In this document: positions 18,289 through 25,717 of the stretch, piece after piece
Layout of the letters: each line of letters starts with the position of its first letter
Numbering within the stretch: position 1 is the stretch's first letter
Assembly: GCA_046328035.1 (NCBI GenBank)
Contig: JAXLXI010000003.1
Coordinates: forward strand, 248,001-312,000
Direction: 5' to 3'
DNA: 64,000 bases
Source: JBGASG01 sp046328035
GTDB taxonomy: Bacteria > Cyanobacteriota > Vampirovibrionia > Obscuribacterales > Obscuribacteraceae
Position numbers and translations under genes: made by a program
Notes under the pieces: generated by a model
What the model was told of the DNA's origin: nothing
The model's input: the letters and a program-made list of their open reading frames with translations, nothing else
The model's database searches: none

Positions 18289-18748
18289 GCCGCGTATTCT
18301 GGTTCTGCATGGTCCCAATCTGAATCTTTTGGGAATGCGAGAAACGCGTGTTTACGGCAGCACGACCTTCGAAACCGTAAATGAGGATTTACGGCAGATC
18401 GCTAAGAACGAAGGCGCCGAAGTCGACATCAAACAGTCAAACATTGAAGGTGAACTGGTCACCTGGATTCAAGAGTGCGCGGCGGACGGCATCTTGATCA
18501 ACCCGGGCGCGTACGGTCATACCTCGATTGCCATCCGCGATGCACTGCTGGCGGTGGCGATACCGTTTGTGGAAGTGCATTGTTCCAACACGTTTGCGCG
18601 CGAAGACTTTCGGCACAAGTCATACCTGGCTGATATCGCATCCGGTGTCATCATCGGACTGGGCGCCCAGAGCTACACCCTCGGCTTGAAGGCAATCTTG
18701 ACGCTGGCCCGCACGCGTATCGAAGAACGAGCCAGTCAGAACAATTAA
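18272..18748 (+). CDS. aroQ: 3-dehydroquinate dehydratase, type II
   Basis: 158 residues from GTG 18272. GPNLNLLG (14-21), the catalytic Tyr28 in RVYGSTTFE, SNIEGELV, INPGAYGHTSIAIRDAL (His83) and EVHCSNTFAREDFRH with His103: the complete active site of the dodecameric type II enzyme, which forms 3-dehydroshikimate. The start lies inside the previous gene. It ends 3 bases from the convergent TPR gene. Confidence 0.95.
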   Translation: MKNTTKPRILVLHGPNLNLLGMRETRVYGSTTFETVNEDLRQIAKNEGAEVDIKQSNIEGELVTWIQECAADGILINPGAYGHTSIAIRDALLAVAIPFVEVHCSNTFAREDFRHKSYLADIASGVIIGLGAQSYTLGLKAILTLARTRIEERASQNN

Positions 18749-18751
18749 AGC

Positions 18752-19585
18752 CTAGGAGCCAAGCTTAGCTGCCTTATCCAGCGCTTTTTGAGCGAGCTTT
18801 TCTTTCTTGTGCGCTGTATAGATTTCGGCTGCCTTCTTGTAGTCGGCGACTGCACCGGGTTTGTCTCCGTTGCCCGCTTTGGCATCCCCGCGCACATCAT
18901 AAGAGCTGGCAGCGTCCGGACCTAATTCAACGCATTTCTCAGCGTCTTTGAGAGCGGCCGGATAGTTTTTCATGTCTTTGTAGGTAATGCTGCGGTAGTA
19001 GTAGGAATCCCAGTGCTTCGGATCGATCAGAATCGATTTGTTCAAATCTTTGAGCGCTAAATCATCTTTCTCGATGAAGTAATAGCAGCAGCCCCGTTCG
19101 AAATACGACCACTTCTTGTTTTTATTCAGTTCGATTGACTTGGTCAAATCGTCGATTGCATTGTCGAAATCGTTGAGTCCCATGCGGCAGCGACCTTTCA
19201 TGTAATAGGCCCACTGGTAGCTCGGGTCAGCTTGCACAAGCTGATCTGCGTCTTCGAGAGACTCCATGAATTTGTCCGCGTAATAGCGCGCATTGCATCT
19301 TTCGGTCAGCACGTCTTTGTTGTTCGCGTCCAGTTTGAGAGCAGCATCGCAATCCGCTTCAGCGCCTGCAAAATCTCCTTTTTCATCTTTGGCATAAGCG
19401 CTATCGAGAAGCTTTTGCACAGCCGGGTTGGCCTTCGCCGCTGCCGTCGGTGTTTCGCTCTTCGTCGCTTCCGCAAGCATCTTGTTGGAAACTTCCGCGC
19501 TCCATGACGGTGATATCGAACACGTCATCAAAGAAAGACCAACGATGGCAACTGTCGCAGAGAAAGCTCGATTGACCGTTTGCAT
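18752..19585 (-). CDS. Secreted TPR protein
   Basis: 277 residues from the ATG at 19585, chosen because GGAGGT lies 7 bases upstream; an ATG five codons earlier lacks this. A signal peptide ends near SWSAEV. About five TPR units follow (residues ~60-270), with WAYYMKGRCRMGLNDFDNAI and SYYYRSITYKDMKNYPAALKDAE as clear examples. Probably periplasmic or surface scaffold. Divergent from the TPR gene at 19811, with similar -10 elements on both strands. Confidence 0.82.
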   Translation of the reverse strand: MQTVNRAFSATVAIVGLSLMTCSISPSWSAEVSNKMLAEATKSETPTAAAKANPAVQKLLDSAYAKDEKGDFAGAEADCDAALKLDANNKDVLTERCNARYYADKFMESLEDADQLVQADPSYQWAYYMKGRCRMGLNDFDNAIDDLTKSIELNKNKKWSYFERGCCYYFIEKDDLALKDLNKSILIDPKHWDSYYYRSITYKDMKNYPAALKDAEKCVELGPDAASSYDVRGDAKAGNGDKPGAVADYKKAAEIYTAHKKEKLAQKALDKAAKLGS

Positions 19586-19655
19586 GAATTCGACCTCCAA
19601 GTCGTTTTCGTGTTTTGTGCGGTTAAATGTCCGGGATCCCTGAGAGTCTGAGGGA

Positions 19656-19661
19656 AGTATA
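19656..19661 (-). promoter_or_regulatory. -10 candidate for the TPR gene ending at 18752
   Basis: TATACT on the minus strand, preceded by TCAAC, about 70 bases before the start codon. No convincing -35. Confidence 0.3.
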
Positions 19662-19763
19662 GTTGAGAACGCCTGCGCCTGCCTTCTCCGTGAATTTCAT
19701 CTGAACTTTGTAACCGTTTCGGCTTCGTGAGCCATTCCGCGGGTGCACTTTTCACTCATCAAC

Positions 19764-19769
19764 TATAAT
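19764..19769 (+). promoter_or_regulatory. -10 candidate for the TPR gene at 19811
   Basis: Perfect TATAAT preceded by TCAAC, the same context as the divergent element at 19656-19661. No convincing -35; about 42 bases before the start. Confidence 0.4.
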
Positions 19770-19810
19770 CACTCCCATTGGCAAATGGCTTTTGATGGAG
19801 ACGCGGTGAC

Positions 19811-20896
19811 ATGCGGCACATTATGAGGCAGGCTCCGGTAGCGCTTCTAGCCCTCTGCGCGGCGTTCTCGCTGACTGCATCCGTTGGACAGATGCCCGCG
19901 GCAGCCAAGTCTAAGAAAGCGACTGCAGCTGAAACGGAGGCTGCCAAGACCGAATCGGCAGACAGCACCACCAATGCGGCCGATACGGCGGATGCCAGCG
20001 CCAAACCGGCAGCCGACCCGACCATGGACGCCGCCATCCAACCCAGCGCCGTAGCCGGCGATGACGGCGCCAGCCAGCCAAAATCCTCGACCGGCAGTAA
20101 AAAATCAACTAAGCCGGAGAGCAAGAAGGCAGCGCAGCCTGAATCTACTGATCAGCCGCCAGCTACCTCGAAGAAAGCCGCCGCGGGCGATGAAGACCCC
20201 AATCGCCCCTACAAAGATGAAGCGATTAAGCACTACAACAAGGGTGTCGAGTTTCACCAGAAAGCCGCTCTCAATTCGGCAATCATGGAGTACAAAGCAG
20301 CTCTTGCGGCTGACGGACGGCTCGAAGAAGCTTACAGCAACCTCGGACTGATCTACTGCTCACAGAAAAATTACAGCCAGGCACTCGACGCATTCAAGAA
20401 AGCACTGGCGCTCAAGCCCGCCCGCCCTTACACGCTCAATGGATTGGGAACGGTGCTCTACGCCAAGGGCAAGCTTCAGGAAGCCATGGAAAAATGGCAA
20501 CAAGCAGTGGATATCGATCCGCGCTTCGACTCCGCGTACGTCAACATGGGCAATGCTCTCGAACAAGAAAGAGACCTGCAGGGTGCGCTCAATCAATATG
20601 TGAAAGCACTGCGTGCCAATCCCAAAATGGCCGAGGCTTACTACCGCACCGGACTCATATACTGCAAAATGAAACACCCGGCGCAAGCCTTCTCACTCTT
20701 GACCGATGCCCTGAAATTGGCTCCAGACGCTGAGTTCGCTCCGGAAGCTAAAAGACAAATAAAAGACATAGAAGCTTCGTTTCCGCGTGATACCGCGGGT
20801 GATGAACCGCAAGTGCGCATGAACGTGGTTGCCCCGGTTGAGGGATCGACAGCTGTCCCCGACTCCACTAAGATGGCGGGCGGAGAAGAGAATTAG
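19811..20896 (+). CDS. Secreted TPR protein with Lys/Ala-rich linker
   Basis: 361 residues. Signal peptide (hydrophobic core ALLALCAAFSLTA), then about 90 residues of Ala/Lys/Thr/Ser-rich low complexity, then five or so TPRs between ~135 and 310 (for example EEAYSNLGLIYCSQKNYSQAL and YVNMGNALEQERDLQGAL). A short disordered tail follows. GGAG lies upstream of the ATG. The next gene begins 3 bases after the stop. Confidence 0.82.
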   Translation: MRHIMRQAPVALLALCAAFSLTASVGQMPAAAKSKKATAAETEAAKTESADSTTNAADTADASAKPAADPTMDAAIQPSAVAGDDGASQPKSSTGSKKSTKPESKKAAQPESTDQPPATSKKAAAGDEDPNRPYKDEAIKHYNKGVEFHQKAALNSAIMEYKAALAADGRLEEAYSNLGLIYCSQKNYSQALDAFKKALALKPARPYTLNGLGTVLYAKGKLQEAMEKWQQAVDIDPRFDSAYVNMGNALEQERDLQGALNQYVKALRANPKMAEAYYRTGLIYCKMKHPAQAFSLLTDALKLAPDAEFAPEAKRQIKDIEASFPRDTAGDEPQVRMNVVAPVEGSTAVPDSTKMAGGEEN

Positions 20897-20899
20897 GTC

Positions 20900-21469
20900 T
20901 TGTCCATCGACTTAGACGCCAAGCAGAACGCAATTGCCGAGATTATCGACGGACATGTCGTCGATGACGGCGAGCGCGTGGGTATCTGCGTCAAAGGCAT
21001 CGTGATGGGTTTTCCAGCCACGTTCGAAGCAGTGGGAGCCGGCTGGCCCTGGCCGGTCGCATATACGATTGAAACCAATCCCGATAACGACGACCGCTCA
21101 ATGTACGACAGTGCCAAGATCTCAGTAACACCACGGGTCGGCCGGGGGCTGTTTCGTTTCTTCAGCCAGGTGTTGCTGTTTGAGTCGCGTGGACAGACGG
21201 TCGGTGACAAAAAACTGGAGTCCAAACTGATACTTGGATACGACAACCGCGACGTGGCGGAACGCTTTTTGCGCTATCCGGGTGTCGACGACCGGCTGCT
21301 AGCGCTGGAACACCTGTCTAAGTTTAGTGAGATGGTGATCAAGACGAATACCGGGATTTATCTGTCACAGCCGACATCATTTACTGCGCTCGACCTGGAC
21401 ATCGTCCGCGTCACCTTCCGCGAAATGGCAGAACTGGGGCAGGTCCTGTTCGATTCATTTTCGTCGTAG
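20900..21469 (+). CDS. Conserved-looking protein of unknown function
   Basis: 189 residues starting at TTG, 3 bases after the preceding TPR gene. No signal peptide or TM. The fold appears mixed alpha/beta, with an aromatic-rich strand AVGAGWPWPVAYTIETNP and an acidic N-terminus. I do not recognise a family. Coupled translation with the TPR gene suggests related function, but the absence of a signal peptide places it in the cytoplasm. Confidence 0.68.
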   Translation: MSIDLDAKQNAIAEIIDGHVVDDGERVGICVKGIVMGFPATFEAVGAGWPWPVAYTIETNPDNDDRSMYDSAKISVTPRVGRGLFRFFSQVLLFESRGQTVGDKKLESKLILGYDNRDVAERFLRYPGVDDRLLALEHLSKFSEMVIKTNTGIYLSQPTSFTALDLDIVRVTFREMAELGQVLFDSFSS

Positions 21470-21562
21470 CGCGCCCGTTTCCCCAGGCTTTAACGCCTGA
21501 GAAACAAAGTACTTGGTAAGATTAGGGCAGCACACCCTTCTTGAACTGGTGCGAACCGAGTC

Positions 21563-23137
21563 ATGGTCAGCGAAACTGGCGTAGAGTCAGGCTTTATACA
21601 GAAGGCAAAACGCCGTCGTCTGGTTGCGCTGGTAATCTGGACATCAGTTGCACTGGCGGCTATAGGTAGCGGTGTTTACGCCTGGATGACCTGGGGTCCT
21701 GGCAAACCAGCTGAGACCGCCGACGCCAAGACTGTCATCAAAGTGACGCGCGGTCCGCTCGATCTAAAAATCAGTGCCACCGGCACGATCAGACCTTTCA
21801 ACCAGGTAAAACTGAGCCCGAAGTACACGGGACTGTTGCGCGAGTTGCTGGTGCAACAGGGCGACTTCGTCAAGCAAGGGCAGCTGGTCGCAGTCATGGA
21901 CGACAGCAACTTGATCGGACAAGTGCAGTCGGCTGAGTCCGCTTATGGAGCAGCTGTAGCCAACTATGAGAAGTGCCTGCACGGTAACCGCGTGCAAGAA
22001 GTATTAGATGCCGAAGCACAGTTGCGCAAAGCCGAGAACGCACTGACGTCCAGCCTGAGCGTGGTGCTCAAGGCTAAAGCCGATGTGAAGTCGATCACGG
22101 CGCAGCTAAAACGAGATCAGTTGAATGCAGCCCGCCTGATTCAACTGGCAAAGGACGGTGCCATCAGCGACCAGGATCGATTGAACGCTGCCACGCAGGC
22201 CGAGATGTCGCAAGCTGCTCTCGAGAAGTCGCAAGATGATTTGCGCACCGCTGAAGCCTCCAATCTGCAGAGCAAGCATGACGTGTCCAGCGCCGAACAA
22301 AAATACAGCATGATGAAGGAAGGCTTCCGTCAGGAAGATGTGCGCGCCGCCAAGCAATCGATGCTGCAAGCTGAAGGCAACTACAAATATTTGAAGAGCC
22401 AGCTCAACGACACGCGTATCAAGGCTCCATTCGACGGCGTAGTGACGCAAAAATACGCTGACATCGGCGCCATCGTCACTCCGACGACCGCCTCGGCAAC
22501 AAATTCCGCCACGTCCAGTTCGATAATTTCGCTGGCAGGAAATCTGGAGATGGTAGCGGCAGTTTCTGAAACCGACATCGAAAACGTGCACATTGGACAG
22601 GTCGTCACCATCGTCGCCAACGCCTTTCCAGACAAGATTTATCACGGCAAGGTGACACTGATTGCGCCCGAGGCAATCGTCAATCAAAACGTCACTACTT
22701 TCGAAGTGCATGCCGCCATTACCGACGATCCCAAACATAAGTTGATGTCCGGTATGAACGTCAACGCTCAGTTCACTTCGGGACGGATGGAAAATGTACT
22801 GCAGATCCCCACAGCTGCCGTGGTCAGTAAGCACGGCAAGACGGGCGTCTTCGTTGCGGGCAAAGAAGGAAAACCAAAATTCAAACCGATCAAGGTGGGG
22901 CTGGCTTCCGGTACCAAGACTGCCGTCACCGAAGGATTGAAGGAAGGCGATGAGATATTGCTGGCGCTGACCAAGGAACAACTGATCGAACAGGGTTATG
23001 AAGATCCAGGCGCCATGGGCATGCGCGGCATGGGTGGTGGTGGCGGCGGCGGACGCGGCGGCGGTGGTGGTGGTCGCGGTGGCGGCGGCGGCGGTGGTCG
23101 CGGTCCAGGCTTGCCACGCGGCATGGGCGGTCGCTAA
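21563..23137 (+). CDS. Efflux periplasmic adaptor (HlyD/MacA-like) with Arg-Gly-rich tail
   Basis: 524 residues. N-terminal TM anchor (about 20-41), a lipoyl/barrel-sandwich half at ~75-110 (SPKYTGLLRELLVQQGDFVKQ), a long coiled-coil hairpin (about 125-270), the second half-motif IKAPFDGVVTQKYADIG, then beta-barrel and membrane-proximal domains. It should link the inner-membrane ABC pump encoded by the next two genes to an outer-membrane channel. The last ~40 residues are Gly/Arg low complexity (RGGGGGG repeats), not part of the family fold. Confidence 0.88.
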   Translation: MVSETGVESGFIQKAKRRRLVALVIWTSVALAAIGSGVYAWMTWGPGKPAETADAKTVIKVTRGPLDLKISATGTIRPFNQVKLSPKYTGLLRELLVQQGDFVKQGQLVAVMDDSNLIGQVQSAESAYGAAVANYEKCLHGNRVQEVLDAEAQLRKAENALTSSLSVVLKAKADVKSITAQLKRDQLNAARLIQLAKDGAISDQDRLNAATQAEMSQAALEKSQDDLRTAEASNLQSKHDVSSAEQKYSMMKEGFRQEDVRAAKQSMLQAEGNYKYLKSQLNDTRIKAPFDGVVTQKYADIGAIVTPTTASATNSATSSSIISLAGNLEMVAAVSETDIENVHIGQVVTIVANAFPDKIYHGKVTLIAPEAIVNQNVTTFEVHAAITDDPKHKLMSGMNVNAQFTSGRMENVLQIPTAAVVSKHGKTGVFVAGKEGKPKFKPIKVGLASGTKTAVTEGLKEGDEILLALTKEQLIEQGYEDPGAMGMRGMGGGGGGGRGGGGGGRGGGGGGGRGPGLPRGMGGR

Positions 23138-23155
23138 GAATAATGCAGATCTGAT

Positions 23156-24388
23156 ATGCGATTCTGGGAACTGATTTTACTTGCCTGGCACAGCATAGCC
23201 GCCAACAGAATGCGCAGTTGCCTGACCATGCTTGGTATCGTCATTGGTATCGCGGCCGTGATCGCGCTTTTGGCAATTGGACACGGCGCAAAGGAAGAGG
23301 CCGACAAACAGATCAAGAGCTTGGGCACCAATTTCATCTTCGTGCGCGCCGGGCAAGCGCATGCTTCCGGGGTTTCATACGGGATGGGTTCCTCAAATAC
23401 GCTCACCTGGGAAGATGCTGAAGCGATGCGCGAGATCTGTCCGGCTATCGAAGATGTGTGCCCGGGTGTGCAGGGTATGCAGCAGGTGCAGTATGGTGCG
23501 AAAAACACCACCACCAATGTCTGCGCTATCGTTCCTGACTACGAGCAGATTCGCAATTTCCATACAGCGACAGGCCGATTTATCAATCAAGTCGACCTGG
23601 ATAAGAACAGTCGCGTCGTCGTTCTCGGTGAGGTGGTCAAAGACGCTATCTTCGATAAGGAAGATGATGCAATCGGCAAAAATGTTTTGATCAAGGGCGA
23701 GAACTTTTCCGTTATCGGAGTCATGGAACACAAAGGCAGCACCGCCTTTACCGATATGGACGACCAGGTTTTTATTCCTCTGACCACGGGCTTCAATCGA
23801 ATTTTCGGGATGAAACCTGTGACAGGACGCGCTGTCCAATTCATTCTGGTGAGCGCCAAATCCGAAGATGACGTGGTGCCAGCCGAATTTCAGATTACCA
23901 ACCTGCTGCGGCAACGGCACCGCATTACGGATCCCAGCACGGAAGACTTCATGCTGCGCACGCAGAAAGACCTGCTGCAGACCTCGCAAAACATCACCGG
24001 CATTTTCACGTCGCTGCTGGGCTCGACTGCGGCAATCTCGCTCATCGTCGGCGGCATCGGCATTATGAACATCATGCTGGTCTCAGTCACCGAACGCACG
24101 CGAGAGATTGGCGTGCGCAAAGCGGTGGGCGCCAAGTACGCCGACATCATGTGGCAATTCGTCATCGAAGCCACCGTGTTGTCGCTGGCGGGCGGCATCA
24201 TCGGCATCGCCATCGGCATAGGCGCGTCCTATGCAGTCACTTATTTCGCCAAATGGACGACGGTAGTGACACCAATTTCGGTGGTGCTGGCTTTTGGAGT
24301 TTCTATCATCGTCGGGCTCTTCTTCGGCGTCTATCCGGCTCGTCAGGCAGCCAAGCTGGATCCGATCGTGGCGCTGCGCACAGAGTAA
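23156..24388 (+). CDS. MacB-like ABC transporter permease
   Basis: 410 residues. FtsX/MacB topology: TM1 at about 20-45 after LAWHSIAANRMRSCLTMLGI, a large periplasmic MacB_PCD domain, and three C-terminal TMs, with TERTREIGVRKAVGA between TM2 and TM3 and VYPARQAAKLDPIVALR at the end. Such pumps are mechanotransmission devices that drive substrate out from the periplasm. The ATPase is a separate gene 21 bases downstream instead of fused. The transported compound is unknown. Confidence 0.92.
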   Translation: MRFWELILLAWHSIAANRMRSCLTMLGIVIGIAAVIALLAIGHGAKEEADKQIKSLGTNFIFVRAGQAHASGVSYGMGSSNTLTWEDAEAMREICPAIEDVCPGVQGMQQVQYGAKNTTTNVCAIVPDYEQIRNFHTATGRFINQVDLDKNSRVVVLGEVVKDAIFDKEDDAIGKNVLIKGENFSVIGVMEHKGSTAFTDMDDQVFIPLTTGFNRIFGMKPVTGRAVQFILVSAKSEDDVVPAEFQITNLLRQRHRITDPSTEDFMLRTQKDLLQTSQNITGIFTSLLGSTAAISLIVGGIGIMNIMLVSVTERTREIGVRKAVGAKYADIMWQFVIEATVLSLAGGIIGIAIGIGASYAVTYFAKWTTVVTPISVVLAFGVSIIVGLFFGVYPARQAAKLDPIVALRTE

Positions 24389-24409
24389 TGATATGCAGGC
24401 GGGCGTGAA

Positions 24410-25087
24410 GTGATTCAACTAAAACAAATCACGCGCACTTACCTGGCGGGCTCGCAACCGGTGCATGCGTTGCGGGGCGTCAACCTGTCGATTTTGGCCG
24501 GCGAATATGTTGCCGTCATGGGATCATCCGGGTCCGGCAAATCGACTCTGATGAACATCGTCGGCTGCCTGGACAAGCCGACCACCGGAGAATATATGTT
24601 CGAAGGCGAACCGGTGCACACCTTCTCGGAAGACACTCTGGCTGAGGTTCGCAACCGCAAGATCGGTTTTGTCTTCCAGCAATTCAACCTGCTGCCGCGC
24701 ATGAATGCCCTGGAAAACGTGATGCTGCCATTGATTTACGCCCAGGTGCGCAAGGACGAGAGGCTGGAACGCGCCCAGAATGTATTGCGACTGGTGGGGC
24801 TGGGCGACCGTGTTCACCACCGTCCCAACGAACTTTCCGGAGGTCAGCAGCAGCGCGTGTCCATCGCTCGCGCCCTGGTCAACAATCCTTCCCTGCTTCT
24901 TGCGGATGAGCCGACAGGGGCGCTCGACTCACATACCTCTGCCGAAATCATGACTTTGCTCCGCGAACTACACGACCAGGGCATGACCATCGTGCTGGTG
25001 ACGCACGAGCCTGACATTGCAACCTATGCGCGGCGGGTCATTCGGTTTAAAGACGGCGAAATCCAGAGCGACGAACGATCTAGGTGA
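24410..25087 (+). CDS. ABC transporter ATP-binding protein (MacB/LolD type)
   Basis: 225 residues from GTG. Walker A GSSGSGKST, Q-loop FVFQQFNLLPRMNALENVMLP, signature LSGGQQQR, Walker B LLLADEPTGALD and switch His in VTHEPD. It energises the permease just upstream. The stop codon is inside a hairpin (25082-25113). Confidence 0.93.
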   Translation: MIQLKQITRTYLAGSQPVHALRGVNLSILAGEYVAVMGSSGSGKSTLMNIVGCLDKPTTGEYMFEGEPVHTFSEDTLAEVRNRKIGFVFQQFNLLPRMNALENVMLPLIYAQVRKDERLERAQNVLRLVGLGDRVHHRPNELSGGQQQRVSIARALVNNPSLLLADEPTGALDSHTSAEIMTLLRELHDQGMTIVLVTHEPDIATYARRVIRFKDGEIQSDERSR

Positions 25088-25113
25088 CGGCTGGGGGTGC
25101 TGTTCCGTCACCT
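25082..25113 (+). terminator. Hairpin overlapping the end of the ABC operon
   Basis: AGGTGACGG (25082-25090) pairs perfectly with CCGTCACCT (25105-25113) across 14 bases. No T-run follows, so it may be a Rho-independent-like end or an RNA-protecting hairpin. Confidence 0.45.
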
Positions 25114-25123
25114 ATGCCAAATC

Positions 25124-25184
25124 AACACTTCCGTTGAAATCAAGAGGCGCAGTGCCCGGACCTCTTGATTTCAACAGAAGTGTT
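25124..25184. repeat. Long near-perfect inverted repeat (24-base arms)
   Basis: Arms 25124-25147 and 25161-25184 are complementary except for one C/A mismatch, with a 13-base loop. This is far longer than a normal terminator stem. It lies between the ABC operon and the iron-sulfur gene and could terminate in both directions, be an RNase III site, or be the remnant of a small inverted-repeat element. Confidence 0.75.
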
Positions 25185-25274
25185 TAAACGCACTAAGGCC
25201 GAAAAGGACCTCCGCCGCCTCCTCAAATGTTGCGAAAAACGGAGGCTTGGGGTCGAGTACATTGGCAACCAGGC

Positions 25275-25280
25275 TATAAT
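25275..25280 (+). promoter_or_regulatory. -10 candidate for the IscA-type gene
   Basis: Perfect TATAAT 43 bases before the ATG. No matching -35 at 16-18 bases; TTGG at 25247 is too distant. Confidence 0.45.
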
Positions 25281-25322
25281 TGGCACGTGAGCGCTTTTAC
25301 AGCTGTACAAGAGGAAATTATC

Positions 25323-25673
25323 ATGGCAGACTCTACCACCACCGCCAGCGAAACCATCGTCAATGTGACGCCGGAAGCGGCAGCGGAAGTGAAAAAGCTG
25401 TTGGCGAACGAGCCCGACAAATCCGGTTTGCGCCTGGAAGTTCGCGGTGGCGGATGCTCCGGCATGTCCTATGGGTTGAGCTTCGACAACGAGCAAGAGA
25501 AGGATCACGTTGTTGAAAGCAACGGTGTCAAAGTCTACGTCGACCCGAAGAGTGCAATTTATCTCAAAGGCACGATTCTGCATTTCGACGGCGGTCTGGA
25601 AGGACACGGCTTCACCATCAAAAACCCACAAGCGAAGAGCTCGTGCGGCTGCGGTCAGTCCTTTAACGTCTAA
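25323..25673 (+). CDS. Iron-sulfur cluster assembly accessory protein (IscA/ErpA/HesB family)
   Basis: 116 residues from the ATG at 25323, with AGAGGAAA upstream; an upstream in-frame ATG precedes the likely promoter and is rejected. A-type carrier signature: Cys45 in RGGGCSGMSY and the C-terminal Cys108 and Cys110 in SSCGCGQSF. It binds and transfers Fe-S clusters. The next gene, a YgfZ-like protein, is also tied to Fe-S metabolism, which supports a functional pair. Confidence 0.93.
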   Translation: MADSTTTASETIVNVTPEAAAEVKKLLANEPDKSGLRLEVRGGGCSGMSYGLSFDNEQEKDHVVESNGVKVYVDPKSAIYLKGTILHFDGGLEGHGFTIKNPQAKSSCGCGQSFNV

Positions 25674-25717
25674 TCGTTCAGCGTCTAATCGCTACTCAAC
25701 TCAGCCTCCATACCGAA

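Noticed and set aside
22106..22981. 291-codon minus-strand frame over the efflux adaptor gene
   Set aside because: The adaptor is clearly recognisable on the plus strand.
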